A stretch of 64,000 bases of DNA. Origin: Allofournierella massiliensis (GTDB lineage Bacteria; Bacillota; Clostridia; Oscillospirales; Ruminococcaceae). The notes beneath the pieces are model-generated. The model was not told where the DNA came from, made no database searches, and was given only the letters and a program-made list of their open reading frames with translations. The stretch spans positions 372,001 to 436,000 of the forward strand of contig NZ_JAFBIO010000001.1 of NCBI RefSeq assembly GCF_021531255.1, in the 5' to 3' direction. Below, piece by piece: positions 34,638 through 45,707 of the stretch (within the stretch, counting starts at the first letter, position 1; every line of letters starts with the position of its first letter). The position numbers were made by a program, and so were the translations under genes.

Positions 34638-36705
34638 AAATATCCTCCCCTTTCCAGATTTTCAGGGAACGGCCCGGACGAATTTCCAGATAGGGCGTGC
34701 CCTGGGAGTAGATGATCTCGCCTTCCTGATAAGAATCCAGCCAGTCATAGCTCAGGGTAGTGGTGAGAACCCGGGCGCCGGAAAGAAAATCCGGGTTTGC
34801 GTAGCCGCCCAGGTATACATGGGCTTCCAGACCGGCCGAGAGATGGATCTGCCCGGCGGCCATGGCCAGACGGCAGCCGCCCGCCTGAACCAGGGCCAGG
34901 TTGCCGTCCCGTTGGTTCAGCAGGGTGAAGGTACACCCGGCGGATTCGCGGCGGTCAGCCTGGTTGAGGTTTAGCTCTTCCAGCCAAAGCACCTGCTCGG
35001 CCCGGAAATCCGAGGCCTGGGATTCATCCTGGGAAAGCAGAATCCATAAATCTGCCCGATCGATCCCCTTTTCTTCCAGGAATTCTTCCACTTCCAGCTG
35101 ATTTGCCCGGCCGCCCCGGAAAATCACGCAGGCAGTTTGATTCTGGGTCAGGACAGCGCAAGGATTGGCGCCGTTGCCCAGCAGATAAACCCGAATCACA
35201 TCCTGTTCCAGGCAGTAGCCCAGCAGCCCGCCGCCCCCGACAATGAGGGCCATCAGGCAGAGAAAAAGGCCTTTTTCCTTCCGGCGATGGCAGACAAGAC
35301 CGGCAATCGCAGCCAGACAGAGCAGCCACAGGGTGTAGCGGGGAGGCAGGGAGAGCCGGGACAAGGGCAGAGCGGCCGTAAAACAGGCTATTGCCCACAG
35401 GAGCCGGACAAACAGCCCCGCCAGCAGACTGAAAAGCATGCAGGCAAAGCCGAAAATCGGAACCAGACTGCACAGAGCCGCCGAAACCCCGAAGAACAGG
35501 ACGCAGGGCACCAGCCAGCCCACCAGCAGGTTGGTCAGCACCGAGACGCCGCTCACCGAAAGCCCATGCAGCAGCTGAATGGGCAGAGTCGCCAGGGCCG
35601 CAAAAGCCGAGGGAAGCACCAGACTGCCGGCTCCGGCCAGCAATCGAAGCACCCGGGAACCGGAATCGGCCCAGCGGCGGCTGCACTCCCCTGCCGCCAG
35701 CACGCCGGCGGTGGCGCAGAAGGAGAGCTGAAAGCTCAGATCCCAGACGGTATAACTGTTCTGCAAACAGAGCAGAATGCCGGCCAGACTCAGACTGGTG
35801 AGGCCGTCCGCCGGGGCCAGGAGCAGGTTGCCCAGACAGATCAGCAGCATGGTGAGCCCAGCCCGGCAGATGGAAGGGGTGAAGCCGGTGATGGCCATAA
35901 TGAGCAGGGTGAAAAGAGCGCACCCCAGCGCCCGAAGCCTGCGCAGGCGGGAAAAGGCGCTCACCTGCCCCACAAAAAGCCCGCAGATCAGGGTGAGGTG
36001 CAGGCCGGACACCACCGCCAGATGGGAGATACCTGCCCGGCGAAAGACTGTCTGGACCGAATCGCTCAGATGGCTTTTATCCCCCAGGGTGATGGCTGCC
36101 AGAATGGGGCCGAAGGGTTCGGGCAGATACCGGCGGATCTGGTAGGACATATCCTGCCGAAGATCGGCAAGCCGGAACCGGAGCGCGCCGGATTCTCCCA
36201 ACCAGGCAATATCGCTCTGGTAGGAAGCCTGCAGGTAGATCCCATCCGCATAGCGGGAGCTTTTCCAGGGGTCGGAGGGAAGATTTTCAAAGGTGAAAGA
36301 GCCGGCAATCTTTTCCCCGGGGCGGGAATCCGGGAGATCCTCTACCCGGGCCTTGAAATGTACCGGCCGGCCCTGCGCCTTGACCACGGTGATCACACCG
36401 CGGACCATCCCGTCCTGAAAAGAGGGCTCGCTCTCTTCCACTACCGCTTCGATCTGCCCGGAAAATCCGGCCCATTTGAGGGCGGGTTCAACCCGCAGCG
36501 CCAGAAAGGCAGCATGGGCGGCGAAGCTGAGCAGCACAGCCGATCCGGCCACCCAGAGGAAAAGAGGGACCGGCCTTTTGGAGCGGATCAGGGCCAGTCC
36601 CATCAAAAAAGCCGCCGGAAGCAGAATTGCCGCCGGCGGCAGAATGACCGCGAAAAGCTGCGCCGTCAAAAAGGACAGGCCAAAAAATGCAAGCGGCCGT
36701 TTCAT
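34630..36705 (-). CDS. comEC: ComEC/Rec2-type DNA uptake channel with degenerate nuclease domain
   Basis: 691 residues. N-terminal helices plus DUF4131 OB region (about 10-190), then the Competence domain with ISHLAVVSGLHLTLICG and many helices (about 200-490). ComEC normally ends in a metallo-beta-lactamase-like nuclease domain with HxHxDH. Here the equivalent part (about 510-691) keeps the outline (…VYLLGNGANPCAVLTQ…VEEFLEEKGIDRADLWILLSQDESQASDF) but the His/Asp metal ligands are absent. So it could pass DNA but not cut with this domain. No comEA or comEB lies nearby. Upstream of holA as usual. Confidence 0.9.
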   Translation of the reverse strand: MKRPLAFFGLSFLTAQLFAVILPPAAILLPAAFLMGLALIRSKRPVPLFLWVAGSAVLLSFAAHAAFLALRVEPALKWAGFSGQIEAVVEESEPSFQDGMVRGVITVVKAQGRPVHFKARVEDLPDSRPGEKIAGSFTFENLPSDPWKSSRYADGIYLQASYQSDIAWLGESGALRFRLADLRQDMSYQIRRYLPEPFGPILAAITLGDKSHLSDSVQTVFRRAGISHLAVVSGLHLTLICGLFVGQVSAFSRLRRLRALGCALFTLLIMAITGFTPSICRAGLTMLLICLGNLLLAPADGLTSLSLAGILLCLQNSYTVWDLSFQLSFCATAGVLAAGECSRRWADSGSRVLRLLAGAGSLVLPSAFAALATLPIQLLHGLSVSGVSVLTNLLVGWLVPCVLFFGVSAALCSLVPIFGFACMLFSLLAGLFVRLLWAIACFTAALPLSRLSLPPRYTLWLLCLAAIAGLVCHRRKEKGLFLCLMALIVGGGGLLGYCLEQDVIRVYLLGNGANPCAVLTQNQTACVIFRGGRANQLEVEEFLEEKGIDRADLWILLSQDESQASDFRAEQVLWLEELNLNQADRRESAGCTFTLLNQRDGNLALVQAGGCRLAMAAGQIHLSAGLEAHVYLGGYANPDFLSGARVLTTTLSYDWLDSYQEGEIIYSQGTPYLEIRPGRSLKIWKGEDIFG

Positions 36706-36707
36706 CC

Positions 36708-37247
36708 TCAGTGAATGAATACAGGCAGATGCTCCAGGAAGATGATGTCGCTGCGCTTGGCGGCATCCCCTTCCGCCAGGACGGCGGCCTTGCCCACCAC
36801 AACGCCACGGCTGTGAGCGGCCAGGGATTCCAGCGCCTGCATGGAGCCGCCGGTGCTGATCACATCATCTACCAGGAGGATGCGCTTGGAGGTCAGGGCT
36901 TCCAGCTCGGTGCGGTCCACCACCAGGCTCTGCTGGCCCACGGTGGTGATGGATTGATCGGCCACTTCCACCGGATCCTGCATGTAAAGTTTTCGGCCTT
37001 TACGGGCAATTAGGTAGGGTTTGCCGCTCTGACGGGCCATTTCGTAGGCCAGAGGGATGCCCTTTGCCTCTGCGGTGAGCAGATAATCAAAATCGGGGCA
37101 GCGGGCCAACAGCTCCTTGGCACAGGCGACAGTGATCTCCACATCGCCGAACATCACAAAGGCGGCGATGGAAAGGTGCTCGTTCACCGGGCAGATGGGC
37201 AGCTGACGGGTCAGGCCCGCCACATTCAGGGTATAGCTTTCCTGCAT
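36708..37247 (-). CDS. Purine phosphoribosyltransferase-like protein
   Basis: 179 residues from the ATG at 37247. Type I PRTase: the PRPP loop ILLVDDVISTGGSMQALE is at about 122-139; the pyrophosphate loop region is EAKGIPLAYEMARQSGKPYLIARK (about 60-83). Closest in style to adenine/xanthine phosphoribosyltransferases and PurR-like PRTases; without a DNA-binding domain it is probably an enzyme. Substrate not certain. It lies 2 bp upstream-adjacent to comEC on the same strand and follows the HIT gene. Confidence 0.87.
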   Translation of the reverse strand: MQESYTLNVAGLTRQLPICPVNEHLSIAAFVMFGDVEITVACAKELLARCPDFDYLLTAEAKGIPLAYEMARQSGKPYLIARKGRKLYMQDPVEVADQSITTVGQQSLVVDRTELEALTSKRILLVDDVISTGGSMQALESLAAHSRGVVVGKAAVLAEGDAAKRSDIIFLEHLPVFIH

Positions 37248-37313
37248 GCTTGATAACTCCTGTTCAGGGCCGCCCAAAAGCGGCCCGGGTGTATGGGCGG
37301 AAAAGGGCGCGGC

Positions 37314-37655
37314 TCAGCCCGGGGGCCAGGCAAGGCTGCGCTTGGCCAGCACATGGAAATGCAGGTGGGGCACCGTCTGGCCGCCATCCTCTCCCACATT
37401 GGTCACCACGCGGTAGCCTTTTTCGCATCCCTGTTCCCGGCAAAGGCGGGCAATGACGCCATAAATGTGGCCCAGCAGGGCGGCATTTTCTTCCGAAAGC
37501 TCCTGCGCCGAGGTGATGTGCTGTTTGGGCACCACCAAAAAATGCAGGGGGGCCTGAGGGTCGATGTCATAAAAGGCAATCAGTTCCTCATCCTCGTACA
37601 GCTTGTTGGAGGGGATCTCCCCTGCCGCTATCTTGCAGAACAGACAATCTTCCAT
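37314..37655 (-). CDS. HIT family nucleotide hydrolase (Hint/HinT type)
   Basis: 113 residues from the ATG at 37655 (GGAAGGAGG site). N-terminal CLFCKIAAGEIPS zinc-type motif, and the histidine triad HLHFHVLA (about 100-107). Hint proteins hydrolyse adenosine 5'-phosphoramidates and aminoacyl-adenylates; position just downstream of alaS fits that, but is inference. It is separated from alaS by 99 bp. Confidence 0.93.
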   Translation of the reverse strand: MEDCLFCKIAAGEIPSNKLYEDEELIAFYDIDPQAPLHFLVVPKQHITSAQELSEENAALLGHIYGVIARLCREQGCEKGYRVVTNVGEDGGQTVPHLHFHVLAKRSLAWPPG

Positions 37656-37754
37656 GGATCTTCCTCCTTCCAAAGGGATTTTCAAAAGATACAGGGTTTT
37701 ATCCGAAGGGTTCCGGCCGCCGGCAGCAGCCCGCCGGGGCCGGACCTGCAGAGC

Positions 37755-40418
37755 TTATTTCAGGTTCTTGCGAACGATTTCGGACACGGCGTTCAGGGCT
37801 TCGTCCACCTTGTTGGCATCCTTGATGCCGGCCATGGCGAAGTCAGGCTTGCCGCCGCCCTTACCGCCGGCAATGGCCGCAATATCCTTGACCAGGACAC
37901 CGGCTTTCAGCCCACGGGCCACAGCGTTGGCGCTGCAGGAAACAGCCAGGGTCAGCTTGCCTTCGGCAGAGCCCACCAGGGCCACCACCGTGTTGGGGGC
38001 TTTCTCCCGGGCCTTTTCGCACATGCTGCGCAGGGTATCGGCAGAGGTGCCAGAGAAGTAGGCGGTGGCCACACGGATGCCGTCCACATCATCGGCGCTC
38101 TCAAACAGGCCGTCAATGCGGGAAGCGGCGATCTGGCTCTTGGCAGCTTCCAGCTCCTTGGTGAGTTCCTTCAGCTGGGCAGCCAGGGCCTCGGCATGGG
38201 AGGCCACGTCCTTCAGGTTGTTGGCCTTGAGAGCCGCAGCGGTGTGGACCAGCTGTTCGGTGCGCTCATCCAGCAGGTGCAGCACACCCAGGCTGGTGGA
38301 GGCCTCGATGCGGCGGATGCCGGCGGCCACGCTGGATTCGCCCAGGATCTTGAAGCAGCCCACCTGGGCGGTGTTCTTCACATGGGTGCCGCCGCAGAAC
38401 TCGGTGGACCAGCCGTTCACATCCACCACCCGCACGATATCGCCGTATTTTTCGCCGAACAGGGCCATGGCGCCCATCTTCTTGGCTTCGGCAACGGGCA
38501 GGTTCTGCACCGTCACATCCAGAGATTCAAAGATTTTCTGGTTGACGATCCGCTCCACCTGGGCCAGCTCTTCCGGAGTCATGGCGCTGAAATGGGTGAA
38601 GTCAAAGCGGAGACGCTCATCGTCCACATAGGAACCGGCCTGGTGCACATGACTGCCCAGGACCTCACGCAGGGCCTTCTGGACCAGATGGGTGCCGGTA
38701 TGGTTGCGGGCGATGCAGCCGCGGCGCTCCTCATCCACATGGGCGGTCACATCCTGCCCCACCTGGATCAGGCCGCTTTCCAGCACGCAGGTATGCACAA
38801 AGTAGCCCTTGGGGGTCTTGCGCACATCCAGCACCCGCAGCTCGGCCTCGTCGGTGCAGATCAGACCACGGTCAGCCACCTGGCCGCCCATCTCCGCATA
38901 GAAGGGGGTGCGGTCCAGCACCAGCAGCACGCCCTCCTTGGGGCCGTCGTCGGTGGAGATGGCGTCCATCAGCTCAGTGCCGTCGGAAAGGGCGATGACC
39001 CGGGCGGTATCCTTCAGCCGCTCATAGCCGGTGAACTGGGTGGGCTCGGCGGTCAGCTCGCTGAACAGGTCGGCATCCCAGCCGGAAATGTTCTTGGCCA
39101 GCCGCTCGCTGCGGGCCCGCTCCTTCTGCTTCTTCATCTCCTTGATGAAATCATCCTCATCCACCAGGATGCCCGCCTCGGCGGCGATCTCCTTGGTCAG
39201 ATCCAGGGGGAAGCCGAAGGTATCATTCAGCTTGAAGGCATCCAGACCGGACAGGATCTTCTTCTTGCCTTCCAGGGCGGCCTTCTCGATGCCGTCGATC
39301 AGGTTGCTCAGGATGGTCATGCCCTGGTCGATGGTCTTGTAGAAGCGCTCTTCCTCGGTGCCGATCACCTTCTTGATGTAATCGGCATGCTCTTCCAGCT
39401 CGGGGTAAGCGCCCTTGTTCTGCTCAATGACGGTATCCACCAGTTCCACCAGGAAGGGACGGTTGACGCCCAACATCCGGCCGTGGCGGGCAGCCCGGCG
39501 CAGCAGGCGGCGCAGCACATAGCCGCGGCCTTCATTGGAGGGCAGGATGCCGTCGCTCACCATGAAGGTGGTGGAACGGATATGGTCGGTGATGACCCGG
39601 ATGGACACGTCGGTCTTGTGGTCGGCCCCGTAGGTCTTGCCGGTGATCTTTTCCACATGGTGGAGGATGGCCTGGACGGTATCCACCTCAAACAGGTTGC
39701 CCACGCCCTGCATCACGCAGGCCAGGCGCTCCAGGCCCATGCCGGTATCGATATTGGGCCGGGCCAGCCGCTCGTAATGGCCCTTGCCGTCGGAATCGTA
39801 CTGGCTGAACACCAGGTTCCAGACTTCCATGTAGCGGTCGCAGTCGCAGCCCACCTTGCAGTCCGGCTTGCCGCAGCCGAACTCGGGGCCGCGGTCAAAA
39901 TAGATCTCGCTGCAGGGGCCGCAGGGGCCGGAGCCATGCTCCCAGAAGTTGTCTTCCTTGCCGAAGCGGACCATGTGGTCTTCGGGGATGCCCACCTCTT
40001 TGGTCCAGATATCGTAGGCCTCGTCATCATCGGTGTATACCGAGATGTACAGCTTTTCGGGGGGGATCTCCACCACCTTGGTGAGGAATTCCCAGGCCCA
40101 GGCAATGGCCTCGGGCTTGAAGTAATCCTGGAAGCTGAAGTTGCCCAGCATCTCAAAGAAGGTGCCGTGGCGGGCGGTGATGCCCACCCGCTCGATATCC
40201 GGGGTGCGGATGCACTTCTGGCAGGTGGTCACCCGATGGCGGGGCGGCTCTTCCTGTGCCAGGAACCACTTTTTCATGGGGGCCATGCCGCTGTTGATCA
40301 GCAGCAGACTGGGGTCGTTCTTGGGAACCAGCGGGAAGCTGTCCAGCCGAAGATGGCCCTTGCTCTCAAAGAAGGAGAGGTATTTTTCCCGCAGTTCATT
40401 CAATCCTGTCCATTTCAT
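37755..40418 (-). CDS. alaS: Alanine--tRNA ligase
   Basis: 887 residues, full length, class II. N-terminal catalytic domain (about 1-250; FFEMLGNFSFQDYF, ERL-type motif 3 IDTGMGLERLACVMQGVGN), tRNA-recognition middle, editing domain with zinc motif HTGTHLVQKALREVLG (HxxxH, about 580) and CGGTHV (about 690), and C-terminal coiled-coil/DHHA1 domain (GGGKPDFAMAG). Regulated by the alanine T-box upstream with a consensus promoter. Monocistronic or co-transcribed with the HIT gene. Confidence 0.98.
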   Translation of the reverse strand: MKWTGLNELREKYLSFFESKGHLRLDSFPLVPKNDPSLLLINSGMAPMKKWFLAQEEPPRHRVTTCQKCIRTPDIERVGITARHGTFFEMLGNFSFQDYFKPEAIAWAWEFLTKVVEIPPEKLYISVYTDDDEAYDIWTKEVGIPEDHMVRFGKEDNFWEHGSGPCGPCSEIYFDRGPEFGCGKPDCKVGCDCDRYMEVWNLVFSQYDSDGKGHYERLARPNIDTGMGLERLACVMQGVGNLFEVDTVQAILHHVEKITGKTYGADHKTDVSIRVITDHIRSTTFMVSDGILPSNEGRGYVLRRLLRRAARHGRMLGVNRPFLVELVDTVIEQNKGAYPELEEHADYIKKVIGTEEERFYKTIDQGMTILSNLIDGIEKAALEGKKKILSGLDAFKLNDTFGFPLDLTKEIAAEAGILVDEDDFIKEMKKQKERARSERLAKNISGWDADLFSELTAEPTQFTGYERLKDTARVIALSDGTELMDAISTDDGPKEGVLLVLDRTPFYAEMGGQVADRGLICTDEAELRVLDVRKTPKGYFVHTCVLESGLIQVGQDVTAHVDEERRGCIARNHTGTHLVQKALREVLGSHVHQAGSYVDDERLRFDFTHFSAMTPEELAQVERIVNQKIFESLDVTVQNLPVAEAKKMGAMALFGEKYGDIVRVVDVNGWSTEFCGGTHVKNTAQVGCFKILGESSVAAGIRRIEASTSLGVLHLLDERTEQLVHTAAALKANNLKDVASHAEALAAQLKELTKELEAAKSQIAASRIDGLFESADDVDGIRVATAYFSGTSADTLRSMCEKAREKAPNTVVALVGSAEGKLTLAVSCSANAVARGLKAGVLVKDIAAIAGGKGGGKPDFAMAGIKDANKVDEALNAVSEIVRKNLK

Positions 40419-40465
40419 ACTTCTTTTCTGCTCCTATCCTATAATTTCATGACAAGGCTCCGGCA

Positions 40466-40709
40466 ACAAAATAGCCTTCGCCCCTCTCACAAGGGACGAA
40501 GGCTGAACGCTTCCGTGGTACCACCCAACTTGCGGCCCCGTAAGGCCGCCGCTTTTGTGCCTGTAACGCAGTGCTGCGTCCGTCTTTTGAAAACGGAGGC
40601 TCGGGGGTGGCTTTCCGCAGACTCATCAGCAAAAACCTTGCAGCGTACGGTTTTCTCTCTGGGGGAGATGCTGTCTGGGATTGGCCCTGTCATCGCCTTT
40701 CTCATGATT
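40466..40709 (-). promoter_or_regulatory. T-box riboswitch, alanine-specific, upstream of alaS
   Basis: Minus strand: T-box core GGTGGTACCACGG (40513-40525), terminator hairpin AGCCTTCG…CGAAGGCT (40473-40504) with following T-run, and Stem I segment GUUUUU-GCU-GAUGAGUC placing the Ala codon GCU at 40628-40630. The core reads ACCACGG where ACCGCG is usual; the GGTGGTACC part that pairs with the tRNA acceptor end is intact. Confidence 0.88.
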
Positions 40710-40715
40710 ATCCTT

Positions 40716-40744
40716 ATTATAGTTCGGCGCCTGCCTCTTGTCAA
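40716..40744 (-). promoter_or_regulatory. Consensus SigA promoter of alaS, overlapping the PBP stop codon
   Basis: -35 TTGACA (40744-40739), 17-bp spacer, -10 TATAAT (40721-40716), both perfect. The TGA stop of the upstream PBP gene (40743-40741) is inside the -35 box. Confidence 0.93.
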
Positions 40745-42351
40745 CTCATTTCCAGGTCGATGAGAGCGCTGCAGACCCGGGAAAAGATCAGGGCGGAAGA
40801 GCTGGCCGGCTGTACCTGGAAATCCTGCAGCACCACGATGGTATATTTGGGCTCTTCGGCCGGGAAAAAGCCTCCGAACCACAGGTTCATCTTTTCGGTT
40901 CCGTCCTCGGTGTAGCTGCCAGTCTGGGCGGTGCCGGTCTTGCCGCCGGCTCCCCCTTCCGGCGGCCGGGCCGCCTGGCCAATGCCCTCCTCCACCACCC
41001 CGATGAGCATCTGGCTCAAGAGCTCAGCGGTCTGGTCCTTCAGTACCTGACGGCTCTGCTTTTGATATATCTGCTCCTGGAGCAGTCCTGTATCCTCATC
41101 CAGGATCCCCTCCACAAAGGCGGGGGCCACATACACGCCCTCATTGGCGATGGTGTTCAAAAAGGCGGCGATCTGTACGGGGGTGGCCATCAGTTCGCCC
41201 TGGCCAAAGCTGAAGTTTGCCAGCTGGCCGGTATTTTCCAGGGTGGAAGCCTGGGGCAGATTGCCGCCGGCGCTTTCCAGGCCCGGCGCCACGGTGAGCG
41301 CCTGCCCCAGCCCCAGGTCACGAGCCAGGGCCAGGATTTTGTAGCCGCCCAGCTCCATGCCCAGATGGATAAAATAGCTGTTGCAGCTCTGGGCCAGAGC
41401 CTGCCCCATATTCAGAACGCCGTGTACCGTGCCGTTGGCGCAGCGGTAGACCTGACCGTCCACCTCCTCATAGCCCTGACACTGGTAGGGTACGGCTGCC
41501 TGCCAGACCGCTTCTTCCAGGGCGCAGGCTGCCAGAAGAGGCTTGAATACCGAACCCGCATTGTACTGGCAGAGCGCCCGGTTCAGCAGGGCCCCGTTCT
41601 CGTCGGAAAGGCTGGCGGCCAGGTTTTCCGGGTCGAATTCCGGTTCGCTCACACAGGCCAGAACCCGGCCGCTCTCCCGCTCCATCACCAGGATGCAGCC
41701 GCTGGTCATGTCGTTTTGGGCGATGGCCTCACAGGCCCTCTGCAGAGGGCCGTCCAATGTGAGCATCAGTCCCTGATGGGTGCCGGAGAGGGTGGAAAGC
41801 ATGGGCTGTTCCCCTTCCATCAGCCGGCCCTGGGCGGTGGTGGCGCACCGGACAATGCGGGTATCTCCGCTCTCGGCAAGCAGAGAGTCAAAGGCCTGTT
41901 CCAGACCGGAAACTCCCCTGCCTTCCCCGTCCAGATAGCCCAGCAGATGGGTAGCTACCGGGCAGGACCAATACCGGTCCTGGCAGGTACAGACAAAAAA
42001 GCCCTGGTCGCTCAGGTCTTCCGGCACCTGGATAAAAAAGGGAGTGACGGAATTCCGGCGCTGGTACAGAATATTCTGGGATTCCTCGCTTACCAGGCCA
42101 AACAGCTTGCTGTAGCTGCTGTCCCCCGGCAGGCAGAGAGCCTCATAGCTGGTTGCGCCCCCGGTGAGAGGCTGGCCGTTCCGATCATAAAAATTCCCCC
42201 GGGTCTGGTCGGCGGTGATGGTGGCCACCGTCTGTTCCTGCGCGGCGGCCGCGTACTGCTCATTGCTGGCCACCAAGTAGCACCGGCCCAGTACCAGACT
42301 GAACAGAACCAGAAAACACAGGAAGAGAGCCGCAAGCCGTTTTTCGGTCAC
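40741..42351 (-). CDS. Class B penicillin-binding protein (transpeptidase)
   Basis: 536 residues. Membrane anchor at about 5-25, N-terminal dimerisation/pedestal region with RGNFYDRNGQPL, and transpeptidase domain with the active-site triad SVFK (Ser267-Lys270), SCN (322-324) and KTGTAQTG (471-478). Resembles PbpA/SpoVD-type elongation or spore-cortex PBPs, but lacks a PASTA domain and is short (about 540 against 600-650), so the morphogenetic role is open. GTG start with AAAAGGGGG upstream. No FtsL, MraY or Mur genes adjacent. Confidence 0.92.
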   Translation of the reverse strand: MTEKRLAALFLCFLVLFSLVLGRCYLVASNEQYAAAAQEQTVATITADQTRGNFYDRNGQPLTGGATSYEALCLPGDSSYSKLFGLVSEESQNILYQRRNSVTPFFIQVPEDLSDQGFFVCTCQDRYWSCPVATHLLGYLDGEGRGVSGLEQAFDSLLAESGDTRIVRCATTAQGRLMEGEQPMLSTLSGTHQGLMLTLDGPLQRACEAIAQNDMTSGCILVMERESGRVLACVSEPEFDPENLAASLSDENGALLNRALCQYNAGSVFKPLLAACALEEAVWQAAVPYQCQGYEEVDGQVYRCANGTVHGVLNMGQALAQSCNSYFIHLGMELGGYKILALARDLGLGQALTVAPGLESAGGNLPQASTLENTGQLANFSFGQGELMATPVQIAAFLNTIANEGVYVAPAFVEGILDEDTGLLQEQIYQKQSRQVLKDQTAELLSQMLIGVVEEGIGQAARPPEGGAGGKTGTAQTGSYTEDGTEKMNLWFGGFFPAEEPKYTIVVLQDFQVQPASSSALIFSRVCSALIDLEMS

Positions 42352-42487
42352 CTTGATTCCCCCTTTTGGGGAGAGTATGGGCGGCCCGGGAGCCGGTCAT
42401 ACTGCCTTTTCCGGCTCTTGGGGATGGATATGGGAGGGAATGAAAAGCCAGGTGGCGGAACTGTACAGGCCGCCGGCAAACACAGAA

Positions 42488-42523
42488 AAGGCCGATGCTT
42501 GCCAAAGGGCAAACATCGGCCTT
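42488..42523 (-). terminator. Intrinsic terminator of groESL
   Basis: Arms AAGGCCGATG/CATCGGCCTT with further TTTGCC/GGCAAG pairing inside and TTTTC after it on the minus strand. Confidence 0.85.
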
Positions 42524-42605
42524 CATTCTTGCTATGTGCACCTGTCAGGGTGCGGGTTGGGGGCTTTCCTATCCTTGCGCCGAAAATCAGACGCAGAACC
42601 GGGAA

Positions 42606-44249
<1,644 letters not shown>

Positions 44250-44309
44250 TTACTCCTTTATCGATTGGTATTCAGAATATTTTGTGAGGCCGGAACCGGG
44301 CTGCTTGCC

Positions 44310-44606
<297 letters not shown>

Positions 44607-44655
44607 CTATAAAAACTTTTAAAAACTTTCCTCGAAAACTGAAAACTCAGTTGCT

Positions 44656-44682
44656 TTAGCACTCTTTATCCCTGAGTGCTAA
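44656..44682 (-). promoter_or_regulatory. CIRCE operator (HrcA site)
   Basis: TTAGCACTC-N9-GAGTGCTAA, a perfect match to the CIRCE inverted repeat, overlapping the expected transcription start of groESL. Confidence 0.98.
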
Positions 44683-44686
44683 ACAT

Positions 44687-44715
44687 ATTGTAATCAGTTC
44701 TGTATCAAAAATCAA
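44687..44715 (-). promoter_or_regulatory. SigA-type promoter of groESL
   Basis: -35 TTGATT (44715-44710), 17-bp spacer, -10 TACAAT (44692-44687), immediately upstream of CIRCE. Confidence 0.85.
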
Positions 44716-45027
44716 GAGGTAATTTGAAAAAATTTGGTGCGGTCACAAATCTTTTACATTTTGCTTGGGGCCCTGCCCCCCCAACAAAAGAAAAAAGCCG
44801 CCCGGCAAACAGGAAAATACTGCGATGCCAGGTAGCTTTTGGTAAGATCAAAAGCGGCGTGGATCGAAGAAGATGCACATAAAATGCAGAGGCTCAAGGC
44901 TGGGTGAAGCTTCCCGGCCAAACGATTTTACAATTGGTTTTGGCGAAACGGGCGATTCAGCAAAGCAAAGTGCCCCACACAAAGACTGACATATCCGGCC
45001 ATCCAACGGGCAGCCCCGTCGTGGCAG
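44716..45027. other. Intergenic stretch with no recognisable gene
   Basis: About 310 bp between the groESL promoter and the rubrerythrin terminator. Base composition is more AT-rich and mixed than the coding regions. A minus-strand open frame passes through it into the 3' end of the rubrerythrin gene but has no ribosome site, family resemblance or codon bias. May be gene debris; I see no RNA signature. Confidence 0.5.
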
Positions 45028-45061
45028 AAAAAACGGCGCCTCCCCAGAAGGGGAAGCGCCG
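45028..45061 (-). terminator. Intrinsic terminator of the rubrerythrin gene
   Basis: Arms CGGCGCTTCCCC/GGGGAGGCGCCG, TTCT loop, followed by TTTTTT on the minus strand. Confidence 0.92.
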
Positions 45062-45082
45062 GATTTTACAAGGGATCGGAAA

Positions 45083-45622
45083 TTAGCCGAAGTAGCGAGC
45101 CAGCAGACCCTCGAAAGCCTTGCCGTGGCGAGCCTCGTCGCGGGCCATCTCATGAACGGTGTCATGAATGGCATCCAGGTTCAGCTCCTTGGCCTTCTTG
45201 GCCAGCTCGAACTTACCGGCGGTAGCGCCGTTCTCAGCATCCACACGCATCTCCAGGTTCTTCTTGGTGCTGTCGGTCACGACCTCGCCCAGCAGCTCGG
45301 CGAACTTGGCAGCGTGCTCAGCCTCTTCGTAAGCAGCCTTCTCCCAGTACAGGCCGATCTCGGGGTAGCCCTCGCGATGAGCCACGCGGGCCATGGCCAG
45401 GTACATGCCAACCTCGGTGCACTCGCCCTGGAAGTTCTCACGCAGGCCCTGCATGATCTCTTCGGGAGCGCCCTGAGCTACGCCAACCACATGCTCGGCA
45501 GCCCAAACCTTGTCGCCGGCCATCTCCTTGAACTTCTCAGCGGGAGCCTTGCAGACGGGGCAGAACTCGGGGATAGAACCCTCAGCGATATAACCACAAA
45601 CGGTGCAAACGTATTTAGCCAT
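45083..45622 (-). CDS. Rubrerythrin with N-terminal rubredoxin domain ('reverse' rubrerythrin)
   Basis: 179 residues. N-terminal rubredoxin-type CxxC pairs [12 protein letters not shown]…FCPVCKAP (about 5-25) bind one Fe; the ferritin-like diiron domain (about 45-178) has [28 protein letters not shown] and [13 protein letters not shown] with the Glu/His ligands. The rubredoxin-first order is the reverse-rubrerythrin type of anaerobes, an NADH-dependent peroxidase. Strong SigA-like promoter with a Fur/PerR-like sequence in the leader, suggesting peroxide or iron control. Codon use is strongly biased, typical of a highly expressed gene. Confidence 0.94.
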   Translation of the reverse strand: MAKYVCTVCGYIAEGSIPEFCPVCKAPAEKFKEMAGDKVWAAEHVVGVAQGAPEEIMQGLRENFQGECTEVGMYLAMARVAHREGYPEIGLYWEKAAYEEAEHAAKFAELLGEVVTDSTKKNLEMRVDAENGATAGKFELAKKAKELNLDAIHDTVHEMARDEARHGKAFEGLLARYFG

Positions 45623-45680
45623 TTTCCATATCCTCCATATACTTGAATTTTATTTGCTGACATTGGTAAGGGAATAATCT

Positions 45681-45698
45681 GAAAATGAGAATCATTCC
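45681..45698. promoter_or_regulatory. Fur/PerR-like box in the rubrerythrin leader
   Basis: TGAGAAT-C-ATT half matches the 7-1-7 Fur/PerR consensus TGATAAT-N-ATTATCA well; the second half is degenerate. It lies about 10 bp downstream of the -10 box. Confidence 0.45.
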
Positions 45699-45707
45699 TG
45701 CAAATGC

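Noticed and set aside
37293-40763. 1156-codon open frame antisense to alaS
   Set aside because: Shadow of alaS and the HIT gene; it also runs through the T-box and terminator.
44848-45174. 108-codon minus-strand frame between groES and the rubrerythrin gene
   Set aside because: Overlaps the certain 3' end of the rubrerythrin gene in another frame and crosses its terminator; no ribosome site or homologue known to me.
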